A stretch of 64,000 nt of DNA from Spirochaetaceae bacterium (GTDB lineage Bacteria > Spirochaetota > Leptospiria > Leptospirales > Leptonemataceae). Positions 26,974 to 35,488 of this stretch are shown here, piece after piece; within the stretch, counting starts at the first letter, position 1, and the number at the start of each line of letters is the position of its first letter. The DNA is taken from NCBI GenBank assembly GCA_002730875.1, contig PCBI01000012.1, positions 1 to 64,000 on the forward strand, written 5' to 3'. Below the pieces are notes generated by a model. That model was not told the origin of the DNA. It saw nothing but the letters and a program-made list of their open reading frames with translations, and did no database searches. The translations under genes were made by a program, and so were the position numbers.

Positions 26974-28011
26974 ATGGTAGAAAACTGGAAGCAAACCCTG
27001 GTCAGTTCAGAGGGCTCAATTCAGGAAGCGCTGGAGAGCCTCAATCTTTCCTGTCTTCAGATCGTGATCGTCTACGGGCCGGATGGGACTTTTTTAGGGA
27101 CAGTTACAGACGGCGACATTCGCCGCGGTATGCTCCGTGGTCTGAACGCTGCCAGTCCTTTGGACTCCATTATGAACAGACATGCTCTGGTGGTACCTCC
27201 AGAAATGACCAGGGAGTCTGTCCTTCATTTGATGCGAGCTAACCGGATAAAGCAGCTTCCCGTTGTGGACGAGCAGCGGCAGGTAGTGGGCCTTCATGTT
27301 TTCGACGAAGTAGAAACGAGCAACGCCCGTAAGAATTTATTTGTAGTGATGGCAGGCGGAAAGGGTACGCGGATGCGACCCTATACCGAGAAATGTCCCA
27401 AGCCCATGTTGCCGATCGGAGATAAGCCCATGCTTGAACATATTCTCAATCGGGCCATTGCCGAGGGCTTCCGAGAGTTTGCTTTCTGTATTCACTATCT
27501 GGGTGAAATGATTCGCGACTACTTTGGAAGCGGCGAGAACTGGGGGGTAAACATCCGGTACGTCGAGGAATCAAATCCATTGGGTACCGCCGGGGCCCTG
27601 CAATTGATCGATTGGCCTCTTCAGGAGCCTATCATAGTGACGAATGGTGATGTTCTAACCGAAGTGCAGTACGGAGATATGGTTGAGTATTTGCAGTTGA
27701 ACGGAGCACAAGCCGCCATGGCCGTCCGAGAATATATTCTGCAACATCCATTTGGAGTTGTCAACACAGACGGAATTGGAATCGTCAACTTCGAAGAGAA
27801 GCCCGGATTCAAGACCCTTGTTAATGCGGGGATCTATTGTCTGGCTCCCGAAGTCCTGAAACTCATCCCTGAAAACGCCTATATGGATATGCCTGATTTG
27901 TTCCTGCAGGTTAAAGAGTCAGGAAGCAAACCTATAGTCTATCCCATGCACGAAACGTGGTTGGACGTCGGGCGTCCCGCCGATCTGGAGATTGCCGAGC
28001 AAAATTCTTAG
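26974..28011 (+). CDS. ptmE: CBS-nucleotidyltransferase, PtmE-like
   Basis: A 345-residue protein with two CBS motifs (about 1-120; GTVTDGDIRRGM and QLPVVDEQRQVVG) fused to a sugar-phosphate nucleotidyltransferase (from about 123; MAGGKGTRMRPYTEKCPKPML, NGDVLTEV, EKPGFKTLVNAGIY). In Campylobacter, PtmE makes the GDP-glucosamine that begins legionaminic acid synthesis, and the architecture and neighbours here match. Its presence suggests a GDP-linked route. The CBS module resembles the one attached to the dehydrogenase at 8885. ATG 26974 follows GGAG at about 26962. Confidence 0.88.
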   Translation: MVENWKQTLVSSEGSIQEALESLNLSCLQIVIVYGPDGTFLGTVTDGDIRRGMLRGLNAASPLDSIMNRHALVVPPEMTRESVLHLMRANRIKQLPVVDEQRQVVGLHVFDEVETSNARKNLFVVMAGGKGTRMRPYTEKCPKPMLPIGDKPMLEHILNRAIAEGFREFAFCIHYLGEMIRDYFGSGENWGVNIRYVEESNPLGTAGALQLIDWPLQEPIIVTNGDVLTEVQYGDMVEYLQLNGAQAAMAVREYILQHPFGVVNTDGIGIVNFEEKPGFKTLVNAGIYCLAPEVLKLIPENAYMDMPDLFLQVKESGSKPIVYPMHETWLDVGRPADLEIAEQNS

Positions 28012-28027
28012 ATAACAGAGGCTTATT

Positions 28028-29197
28028 ATGAAAAGAGACGTAAAAAAAATGTATAACCTTCCTCTGGAGGTGAAGTTCTGCAAAAAGTGCACAGTATCGA
28101 ACCAACGTCCAAGAATCACATTTGATGAACATGGCGTATGCTCGGCGTGCAACTTCGCAGAGTATAAACGCTCGAAGATCGATTGGGATCAGCGAGAAAA
28201 GGAACTGGTGGATCTTTGCGATCGGTACCGGAAATCCAATGGAGAATACGATGTAATCGTTCCATGCAGCGGAGGCAAGGATGGCGGATTCGTAGCCCAT
28301 CAACTCAAATACAAGTATGGAATGAATCCGTTGACCGTAACCTGGGCCCCCCTCAAAGCTACCGAGATTGGCCGCAAGAATCTGGATGCATTTATTGGCT
28401 CAGGTTTTGACAATGTTCTGGGGACGCCGAACGGAATTGTTACCCGTAAGCTAACGCACCTCTCCTTCAAGCACCTGGGGGATCCGTTTCAGCCTTTCAT
28501 ATACGGACAAACAAACTTCCCCTTGCAGGTGGCGGTGAATTACAAGATCCCGTTGATCATGTATGGCGAAAACGGGGAAGTCGAGTACGGCGGCGATATG
28601 AAGAATGCGCACCGACCCGATCGGGATATCCAGGACCATGACAAGCACTACTTTTCCGGAATGCCGCCGGAGTTTTGGAGCGAGCATGGAATTTCACAAA
28701 ATGACCTGAAACCCTTCATGGCTCCAAAGTACGACGACATAATGGGAAATAAAACATCGATACATTTCTTCGGTTATTACAAATTCTGGGACCCTCAGGA
28801 GAACTTCTATTATTGCCAGGAAAACACCGGGTTTACGGCCAACCACGAAAGGAGCGAAGGTACCTACTCCAAGTATGCCAGCCTGGATGATCGAATCGAT
28901 GGGTTCCACTACTATCTCGGGTTCATTAAATTCGGCATTGGTCGGGCCACTTCGGATACAGCCCACGAAATACGCGATAGCAAGATCACGCGGGAAGAAG
29001 GAGCGGCTCTGGTCAAGCGGTTCGATGGTGAATTTCCCCAGAAGTATTACGATGAATTTCTCGAATACTGCGACATAAGCAAGGAGGAATGCTCAGAGAT
29101 CATAGACTCCTGGCGAGCCGATCATATCTGGCAGAAAGTTGATGGCGAATGGTCGTTGCGGAACAAAGTCTGGGAGGATTACGCTAGTCTGGTATGA
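28028..29197 (+). CDS. N-acetyl sugar amidotransferase, WbpG/PseA type
   Basis: A 389-residue ATP-dependent amidotransferase that converts a sugar N-acetyl group to acetamidino. A zinc site is formed by Cys18-x-x-Cys21 and Cys38-x-x-Cys41, and a PP-loop SGGKDGG at 81-87 adenylates the acetamido oxygen. The C-terminal region has SKYASLDD and SDTAHEIRD, both typical of the WbpG/LPS amidotransferase family. Ammonia should come from the HisH-HisF pair encoded next. Because legI and legF flank this set, the expected product is an acetamidino-legionaminic-type sugar (inference). ATGA overlap with the hisF-like gene. Confidence 0.92.
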   Translation: MKRDVKKMYNLPLEVKFCKKCTVSNQRPRITFDEHGVCSACNFAEYKRSKIDWDQREKELVDLCDRYRKSNGEYDVIVPCSGGKDGGFVAHQLKYKYGMNPLTVTWAPLKATEIGRKNLDAFIGSGFDNVLGTPNGIVTRKLTHLSFKHLGDPFQPFIYGQTNFPLQVAVNYKIPLIMYGENGEVEYGGDMKNAHRPDRDIQDHDKHYFSGMPPEFWSEHGISQNDLKPFMAPKYDDIMGNKTSIHFFGYYKFWDPQENFYYCQENTGFTANHERSEGTYSKYASLDDRIDGFHYYLGFIKFGIGRATSDTAHEIRDSKITREEGAALVKRFDGEFPQKYYDEFLEYCDISKEECSEIIDSWRADHIWQKVDGEWSLRNKVWEDYASLV

Positions 29198-29961
29198 GAA
29201 ATGTACGCCTCATTGCCCGTCTGGATATCAAAGGGCCAAATCTGATCAAGAGTGTGCAGCTGGAAGGTCTTCGAGTCATTGGGAATCCGGAGGAGTTTGC
29301 CCACGAATATTACAATCAAGGGGCGGATGAACTATTATTCATCGATACGGTAGCGTCGCTATATGGACGGAATAACCTCACAAGTCTGATAAAGGACACA
29401 GTCAGAGATGTTTTTGTTCCTTTGACCGTAGGCGGAGGAATTCGAACCATTCAAGACGTTGAAGATATTCTCCGAAGCGGCGCCGATAAGGTGGCCATAA
29501 ACACGGCTGCTGTTAGTCGGCCCGAGTTAATATCTGAAGTGGCGCGCAAATATGGAAGTCAGTGCATGGTTCTCTCCGTCCAGGCGCGTCGAAATCCGCA
29601 AGGCATTTGGGAGGCGTTTACGGACAATGGTCGCGAACGAACAGGGATGTCGGTTCAAGAGGTAGTTCAGCGAGGGGTTGACCTGGGCGCTGGCGAAATA
29701 CTCCTGACGTCTATCGATCGCGAAGGTACCCGAAAAGGTTTCGACATCGAACTAATTCGTGCGGTTACAGATATGGTCTCCGTTCCGGTAATTGCCAGCG
29801 GGGGAATGGGTACTCCGGATCACTTCGTAGAAGTAGTGACCCAGGCGCGACCGGACGCAGTCGCAATGGCCGATATACTTCATTATAAACGTGCGACCAT
29901 TGGTGATGTTCGTGAAATTGGTCTGCAGTCGCAAATACCACTGAGGTCGTACCATGGATAG
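29194..29961 (+). CDS. HisF-like ammonia-channel subunit for sugar amidination
   Basis: A 255-residue (beta-alpha)8 barrel of the HisF family. Asp11 (ARLDIKG), TVGGGIR, ADKVAINT, GAGEILLTSIDREGT and ASGGMG are all kept. The position equivalent to catalytic Asp130 of imidazole-glycerol-phosphate synthase is Gln130 (SVQARR). This fits a protein that only channels ammonia from HisH to the WbpG partner rather than closing an imidazole ring. It is therefore not a histidine-biosynthesis enzyme despite the name. It overlaps wbpG by ATGA and the hisH-like gene by 8 bases, so all three should be made together. Confidence 0.9.
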   Translation: MRNVRLIARLDIKGPNLIKSVQLEGLRVIGNPEEFAHEYYNQGADELLFIDTVASLYGRNNLTSLIKDTVRDVFVPLTVGGGIRTIQDVEDILRSGADKVAINTAAVSRPELISEVARKYGSQCMVLSVQARRNPQGIWEAFTDNGRERTGMSVQEVVQRGVDLGAGEILLTSIDREGTRKGFDIELIRAVTDMVSVPVIASGGMGTPDHFVEVVTQARPDAVAMADILHYKRATIGDVREIGLQSQIPLRSYHG

Positions 29962-30601
29962 GGAAGTCTTGATCGTCGATTACGGGATCGGCAATCTCCA
30001 TAGCGTGGCTCGAGCCTTTGAGTTTGTGGATACGCGACCCACCATATCTTCCGATCCTGAGCAGGTGTCGAAGTATTCGCACGTAGTGTTGCCAGGTGTG
30101 GGGGCCTTCGGTAACGGGATGGAAGCACTGCGTTCCGAAGGAATGGATGCGGCTTTGAATACGGCACGTAAATCCGGTTCCAATATACTTGCGATTTGCC
30201 TTGGTATGCAGCTACTGATGGACGAAAGCGAAGAGTTCGGTACACACCAAGGTCTCGGCTTCATTCCTGGCAAGGTGAGCCGCATTCCTTCGACGGGAAG
30301 CGAAGGTCAGTCAATCAAGATTCCCCACATTGGCTGGAGTAGGCTTTATCCGTGGCTCCAGGAAGAGGGGTTTCGAACAAGGGTTCTGGAGGGTTTTGAA
30401 AAGTTGGATCCGGTCTTTTATTTTGTCCATTCTTACCAGGCTTTGCCAGAGCAGGAGACGGACGTTGCTGCTGTATGTAAATATGAGGGCAACTCCCTGA
30501 CTGCCATCGTTGAACGCGATAATGTTGTAGGATGCCAGTTTCATCCAGAAAAGAGCGGCAGCGCGGGACTCCAACTCATCAGGAATTTCGTCAAGAATTG
30601 A
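29954..30601 (+). CDS. HisH-like glutamine amidotransferase for sugar amidination
   Basis: A 215-residue class I glutaminase. The catalytic triad is complete: nucleophile Cys82 in ICLGMQLL, His197 and Glu199 in QFHPEKSG. It also has the oxyanion strand PGVGAFGNGM and YFVHSYQA. It releases ammonia from glutamine for the HisF-like channel and the WbpG-type amidotransferase. Same gene order as in Pseudomonas O-antigen loci that amidinate sugars. Its stop overlaps the TTG start of the following cytidylyltransferase. Confidence 0.92.
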   Translation: MDREVLIVDYGIGNLHSVARAFEFVDTRPTISSDPEQVSKYSHVVLPGVGAFGNGMEALRSEGMDAALNTARKSGSNILAICLGMQLLMDESEEFGTHQGLGFIPGKVSRIPSTGSEGQSIKIPHIGWSRLYPWLQEEGFRTRVLEGFEKLDPVFYFVHSYQALPEQETDVAAVCKYEGNSLTAIVERDNVVGCQFHPEKSGSAGLQLIRNFVKN

Positions 30602-31293
30602 AGATTCTCGCTATCATTCCTGCCCGCCAGGGCTCGAAGCGGGTGCCGGGAAAGAACATCAGGAATCTCGGCGGTAAGCCTTTGATTCTCTGGACCCTTG
30701 AAATCGCAAAGAGGCTTTCGCGGGTCTGCGATACGCTAATAAGCACTGATGGTCAGGAGATTGCATCGATTGCCAAAGAAGCGGGCGGTCTGGTTCCCTG
30801 GCTGCGTCCAGAGGAGTTATCTTCCGACACTGCTACCAGTCTGGACGTCGTTCTGCACGCAGCGGATTGGTATGAATCGGTTCGCGGGAGCGTGGACGGT
30901 CTGTTGCTTCTGCAGCCCACATCCCCCTTTCGGTCGGCGGCTGAGATGGAGCAAGGGATCAATACCTTTTCCGACAACCCCGATACTTCTGTCGTAGGGG
31001 TTTCGCCCGCGCTAAATCACCCACAATGGACCTTTAAGATTGAAGGGGCGCAACTTGTACCTTTTCTGGGGCGGGAAGGACTGAAGATTCGTTCCCAGGA
31101 TCTTCCGCCTGCTTATTGTATAAATGGGACCTTCTATCTCATTTCACCACAGACTTTGAGACGCGAGCGTAGTTTCTTTCTTGCCGGATCGATGCCATTG
31201 ATTTCCGAAAACCCGGGGTCCCGTATCGATATCGATACAGAGGAAGACTGGCGCGAAGCAGAGCGTTTCCTTGAAACTGGAGGAGAAAGATGA
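30598..31293 (+). CDS. legF: CMP-nonulosonate cytidylyltransferase, LegF/NeuA type
   Basis: A 231-residue CMP-sugar synthetase with the motif IPARQGSKRVPGKNI, STDGQEIA, LQPTSPFR and the C-terminal DIDTEEDW that ends the family fold. It would activate the legionaminic-type acid made by LegI, possibly after amidination. The start must be TTG 30598 (TTGA overlap); the longer frame upstream lies inside hisH. It is only moderately similar to the enzyme at 10621, consistent with different substrates. The downstream LA_1612-like gene overlaps it by ATGA. Confidence 0.9.
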   Translation: MKILAIIPARQGSKRVPGKNIRNLGGKPLILWTLEIAKRLSRVCDTLISTDGQEIASIAKEAGGLVPWLRPEELSSDTATSLDVVLHAADWYESVRGSVDGLLLLQPTSPFRSAAEMEQGINTFSDNPDTSVVGVSPALNHPQWTFKIEGAQLVPFLGREGLKIRSQDLPPAYCINGTFYLISPQTLRRERSFFLAGSMPLISENPGSRIDIDTEEDWREAERFLETGGER

Positions 31294-32474
31294 GGCTTTC
31301 CCGGTGGCTGGCGTTACTTCGTAATCTCAGCATATCCTTTCGTAGCCCGAGCAGATTGCCCATTCTCATTTATGATCGTGAGGGGGCGGAGGTTCTGTTG
31401 CAGCGCCTGCCGGCAGAAAAAGCCGGGGTGCTGGATGTGCGAAAAGAGAGCCTGAACATCTGGGTACTCTTCCGGACCCTTTTGAAGGGAAAGTTATCTT
31501 ACAGGCATTATCTCGATGAATATATTCGAGCAGTGTCTCCGGTCTGCCTGGTGACCTTCATTGATAACAATCCGGAGTTTTACAGGATCAAACAAAGATT
31601 TCCCGCCATTACAACTGTTTTTGTTCAGAATGGTACCAGAGGTGAGATAGGAGATGTCTTCGGAAATACGCTTCCCGATCCCAATTTCAAAGTGGATTAT
31701 ATGCTGGTGCACGGAGACGCCGTAGGTAGGAAGTATGAATCCTGGATTCGCGGAAATAGCCTGACAATTGGTTCGTTCAAGAACAATGAAATGGATTACA
31801 ATTCAGCATCCAGGGGACGAAGGCCGGGAATACTCTTTATTTCAACATTCCTTGTGCCACCTCCCGATCGGACCGAACCGCTCTGGATCGAAAACGATGG
31901 AAAGACCACCTACTGGGATGACTTTTACTTTGCCGAATCGGTGATTCTGCCCTTTCTGAAAGACTATTCACTTCGCAACAACATTCCGATTCAGGTATGC
32001 GGTCGCCTGCAGGAAGGTCATGAGACAGAAGAAGCATACTACGGCGCATTCTTGGATGGCTGTAACTGGGAGTTCTTGCGAAGAGCGGGAAAGTACAGTA
32101 GCTATGATTACATTGATAAGTCTAGCCTGGTGCTCAATATAGACTCCACCCTCGGATATGAGGCTCTGGCTCGTGGCTGTCGGGTTGTCTTTTTCTCCAT
32201 TCGAGAAGCTTCCTTAAAGAGCGTCGCTACGCGATTTGGCTGGCCAGCGGGGCTTCCTGCCCGGGGGCCATTCTGGACCAACGAAGAATCCCCTGAAGTT
32301 TTTGAAGACATTCTGGACTCCGTTTTGGCAATGAGCGATAATCAGTGGAATGAAGTAAGGAAGCGCGCAATTCCCGAAGTGATAGATTTGGACCCCTCGA
32401 ATCAACGGTTTTCAAGACTTATTCAGTCCTTTCTGCAGCCGTCCAGACCGGAAGAAGTAATCCTAGCAAACTAA
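31290..32474 (+). CDS. LA_1612-like surface carbohydrate biosynthesis protein
   Basis: A 394-residue protein resembling the Leptospira LA_1612 putative O-antigen biosynthesis family and the wider surface-carbohydrate protein group. Recognisable parts are VFVQNGTRG near residue 112, which parallels the QHG motif of GT-B-like polymer transferases, DYMLVHGDAVGRKYESW and GSFKNN, and a C-terminal nucleotide-binding-like part with VLNIDSTLGYEALARGCRVVFFS. A glycosyl or glycosyl-phosphate transferase role is likely, with no substrate assigned. The position right after legF suggests that it uses the CMP-legionaminic-type donor (inference). Confidence 0.75.
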   Translation: MRLSRWLALLRNLSISFRSPSRLPILIYDREGAEVLLQRLPAEKAGVLDVRKESLNIWVLFRTLLKGKLSYRHYLDEYIRAVSPVCLVTFIDNNPEFYRIKQRFPAITTVFVQNGTRGEIGDVFGNTLPDPNFKVDYMLVHGDAVGRKYESWIRGNSLTIGSFKNNEMDYNSASRGRRPGILFISTFLVPPPDRTEPLWIENDGKTTYWDDFYFAESVILPFLKDYSLRNNIPIQVCGRLQEGHETEEAYYGAFLDGCNWEFLRRAGKYSSYDYIDKSSLVLNIDSTLGYEALARGCRVVFFSIREASLKSVATRFGWPAGLPARGPFWTNEESPEVFEDILDSVLAMSDNQWNEVRKRAIPEVIDLDPSNQRFSRLIQSFLQPSRPEEVILAN

Positions 32475-32502
32475 GATCTGAACCAGGAACTCGGAGAAAC
32501 GT

Positions 32503-34287
32503 ATGATTATAATTGGAATATACGATGATCACAATGCATCGGCATGTCTCGCCATCGACGGCAAGATTGTTTTTGCAGCGCAGGAGGAGCGGTTTAGTGG
32601 TCGGAAGAATGAAGAGTCATTTCCGCGCAAGACGGTGGAATACATCCTAAAAGAGTATAAACTGAAGCCGGAGGACGTAGACGAAGTCGCTATTGCCGGC
32701 CGATACCACTCTTTCATTGACTTGATGATTCGGAAAGCGACAGTCTTTACGGTTCGCGATTATATCGACGAAATGGAGAATTACTGGAAACCGAGGCTAT
32801 CAGGACAGTCCTTTGACAAGGATTATCATATAAGCCTTTACAAAGCGGAGTCCAGATTTCGACACAGCGAAGATCTTTACGAGTATCCCGAGAGCCTTCA
32901 GAAAATGGAAGGGATGGAACAGCTCGAAGAATTCAACCGGATAAGGACTCGATGTATTGCCAGCTTCATTGGTATTCCCGAGGAGAAGGTGCGATATTAC
33001 GATCATCACAGTTGTCACGCTCACTATGCGTATTACTCCAATCCGCGTCAAAAGGATGAGACTGTCGTGTTCACGATAGATGCTTTTGGGGACAATCGCA
33101 ACCAGGTTGTCTGGAAGGTCCATGGAGATACCTTTACTGAGCTGGCGGAGAGTCGGGAGTGCGAACTGGCTCGCGTCTACAGGACCGTCACGCTATACCT
33201 GGGAATGAAGCCTTATGAGCATGAATTCAAAGTAATGGGGCTGGCGCCCTACGCAAAAGAGGAATACGCTCAGCATGTGGCCAATGAACTAAAGGACCTC
33301 ATTCGTGTCGAAGGAATGCGAGTCGTTCATAATGACCGGCCGGCGGACCTTTTTCAGTTCATGAAGGAACGCTTCAAATACTATCGGTTTGATAATATTG
33401 CTGCTGGCGTCCAACTCTGGCTGGAGGATATCTCCGTCCAGTTGCTGAAAAACATACACAAGGAAACAGGCTTACGGAACTATTGTTTCGCAGGCGGCGT
33501 AGCCATGAATGTGAAGTTGAACAAGGTTCTGGCAGAACAGGACTTCGTTGATGATTTTTACGTTTGTGGATCATCGTCCGACGAGTCCCTTTCGATCGGC
33601 GTGGCTTATATGGCCATGCGAGATAAGGATGTGAAAGTAGAACCGCTGAGTAACCTCTATTTGGGCCCGGAAGTATCGTCAGAGGCCCTCGCTTCCGTGA
33701 AGAAAAACGTAAATGGAAGGGATAATGTAAAGGTGACCGAGGGAGTTACCAATGCAGATATTGCCCGATTGCTTGCGTCAGGTGAGGTCGTCGCTCGCGT
33801 GGCGGGGCGGACGGAGTTTGGGGCGCGGGCTCTGGGGAACCGTAGCATTCTAGCGGACCCAGGAAAGCCCGATGTGGTGAAACAGATCAATGAAATGATC
33901 AAGAAGCGAGATTTCTGGATGCCCTTCGCACTATCCCTTTTGGATTCCCACGAAGAATTCTACCTGAAGAACCCCAAGGGCCTGCAGGCTCAGTATATGG
34001 CCAATGCTTTCGATACAAAGGACAAGGATTACGAGCGAATTCGATCGGGCACGCATCCCTATGATCGCTCCGTGCGTCCCCAGGTCGTGACCAGGGAAAT
34101 GAACCCTGAATATTATGATCTGATCAACGAGTTCTCAAAACTGACCGGCACCGGGGCCCTTTTGAATACAAGCCTGAATCTTCATGGATTGCCCCTGGTA
34201 AGTGATCCATACCAGGCCCTGTATGTCCTCGAGAATTCAGGACTCAGATATCTGGTTATAGAGAACACTCTCTTTCAATGGGACTGA
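32503..34287 (+). CDS. Carbamoyltransferase, NodU/TobZ family (copy 2)
   Basis: A 594-residue O-carbamoyltransferase. N-terminal GIYDDHNASACL and EERFSGRKNE, metal-binding HHSCHAHYAYY, KVMGLAPYA, GGVAMNVKLN, EFGARALGNRS and a C-terminal ALLNTSLNLHGLPLV. It differs considerably from copy 1 at 13442 and has a longer acidic N-terminal insert between about residues 70 and 150. GGAG at 32493-32496 precedes ATG 32503. It sits between the legionaminic-type and pseudaminic-type gene sets, so which sugar it carbamoylates is unresolved. Confidence 0.92.
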   Translation: MIIIGIYDDHNASACLAIDGKIVFAAQEERFSGRKNEESFPRKTVEYILKEYKLKPEDVDEVAIAGRYHSFIDLMIRKATVFTVRDYIDEMENYWKPRLSGQSFDKDYHISLYKAESRFRHSEDLYEYPESLQKMEGMEQLEEFNRIRTRCIASFIGIPEEKVRYYDHHSCHAHYAYYSNPRQKDETVVFTIDAFGDNRNQVVWKVHGDTFTELAESRECELARVYRTVTLYLGMKPYEHEFKVMGLAPYAKEEYAQHVANELKDLIRVEGMRVVHNDRPADLFQFMKERFKYYRFDNIAAGVQLWLEDISVQLLKNIHKETGLRNYCFAGGVAMNVKLNKVLAEQDFVDDFYVCGSSSDESLSIGVAYMAMRDKDVKVEPLSNLYLGPEVSSEALASVKKNVNGRDNVKVTEGVTNADIARLLASGEVVARVAGRTEFGARALGNRSILADPGKPDVVKQINEMIKKRDFWMPFALSLLDSHEEFYLKNPKGLQAQYMANAFDTKDKDYERIRSGTHPYDRSVRPQVVTREMNPEYYDLINEFSKLTGTGALLNTSLNLHGLPLVSDPYQALYVLENSGLRYLVIENTLFQWD

Positions 34288-34308
34288 CAGATTACCAGGA
34301 CTAATGTA

Positions 34309-35484
34309 ATGATTCCCTACGGCCGTCAAAACATCACGCAACAGGACATCGATGCTGTTGTAGAAGTTCTCAAATCAGATTTTTTGACTCAGGGAACGGT
34401 GGTTCCTGCATTCGAAGACCGAATCAGGTCTTATACGGGAGCGCGCCATGCAGTGGCGGTAAATTCGGGCACATCGGCGTTGCACATTGCCTGCCTGGCG
34501 CTCGGCGTGGGCCCCGGGGATAGCGTCTGGACCAGTCCAATTAGTTTTGTGGCCAGTTCCAATTGTGCGCTGTATTGCGGCGCTTCAGTGGATTTTGTGG
34601 ACATCGAACTCAGTACTTACAACATAGATGTGGCCGCTCTAGAAGAAAAGCTCCATGACGCGAAAAAGGTAGGAAAACTTCCCAAGGTAGTTATTCCCGT
34701 GCATCTGGCCGGCCAAAGTTGCAATATGGAGGCAGTGCATCGCCTGGGCCGCGAATTCGGTTTTCGAATCATAGAAGACGCATCGCACGCAATCGGGGCA
34801 ACCTATAAGGGAGAGCCAGTCGGGAATTGCCGGTTTAGCGATATCGCCGTGTTCAGCTTCCATCCGGTCAAGATTATTACAACCGGTGAAGGCGGAATGG
34901 CCGTTACCAATGATTTAGATCTCTACAACCGAATGGCCAGACTTCGTAGCCATGGCGTTACAAGGGATCCGGCAGAAATGTCGAAGGTGCCTGACGGCCC
35001 ATGGTACTATGAGCAGTTGGAATTGGGTTACAATTACCGTATGACCGATATCCAGGGGGCCCTGGGAATCAGTCAGATGGACCGCCTGGATCAGTACGTG
35101 GATGAGCGTTGGAAGGTATTCGATCAATATCAGGATCTTCTGAAGGATCTGGATTTGATTCTTCCGGTCCAGCTTGAAGACACCAGGTCCGCACTTCACC
35201 TATTTATTATCCGAATTCCGCCGGATAATAGGTCGCTGGGTACTCGAAACGAATTGTTCGAGCGGTTACGCACAAATGGTATTATTGTAAATTTGCATTA
35301 CATTCCCATTTACAGGCAGCCGTATTACGAGCGTTTCGGATTCTCTCCCGTGGATTTTCCAGCAAGCGAACATTACTACTCGGAAGCGATAAGCTTGCCC
35401 ATCTTTCCGGGATTGACTTCGGAACAGTTGCAGTACATCAAAGAAGTTATCGTAAAGAAGCAGGGCCATCAGACCCTGTTCTAG
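34309..35484 (+). CDS. pseC: PseC, UDP-4-keto-6-deoxy-HexNAc aminotransferase
   Basis: A 391-residue PLP aminotransferase of the DegT family that makes UDP-4-amino-4,6-dideoxy-N-acetyl-beta-L-altrosamine for pseudaminic acid. Signatures: IPYGRQNI at the N-terminus, AVNSGTSALHIAC, IIEDASHAIGA, and PLP Lys188 in FHPVKIITTGEGG. The HPVK context and the C-terminal HYIPIYRQPYYERFG are characteristic of PseC. It opens module C. The matching 5-inverting dehydratase PseB is not in the window, although CapE at 56195 makes a related intermediate. Confidence 0.93.
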   Translation: MIPYGRQNITQQDIDAVVEVLKSDFLTQGTVVPAFEDRIRSYTGARHAVAVNSGTSALHIACLALGVGPGDSVWTSPISFVASSNCALYCGASVDFVDIELSTYNIDVAALEEKLHDAKKVGKLPKVVIPVHLAGQSCNMEAVHRLGREFGFRIIEDASHAIGATYKGEPVGNCRFSDIAVFSFHPVKIITTGEGGMAVTNDLDLYNRMARLRSHGVTRDPAEMSKVPDGPWYYEQLELGYNYRMTDIQGALGISQMDRLDQYVDERWKVFDQYQDLLKDLDLILPVQLEDTRSALHLFIIRIPPDNRSLGTRNELFERLRTNGIIVNLHYIPIYRQPYYERFGFSPVDFPASEHYYSEAISLPIFPGLTSEQLQYIKEVIVKKQGHQTLF

Positions 35485-35488
35485 GCCA

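Noticed and set aside
29194..30601. HisF/HisH as histidine biosynthesis genes
   Set aside because: The gene order with WbpG and Gln130 in the HisF-like protein indicate sugar amidination; no other his genes are present.
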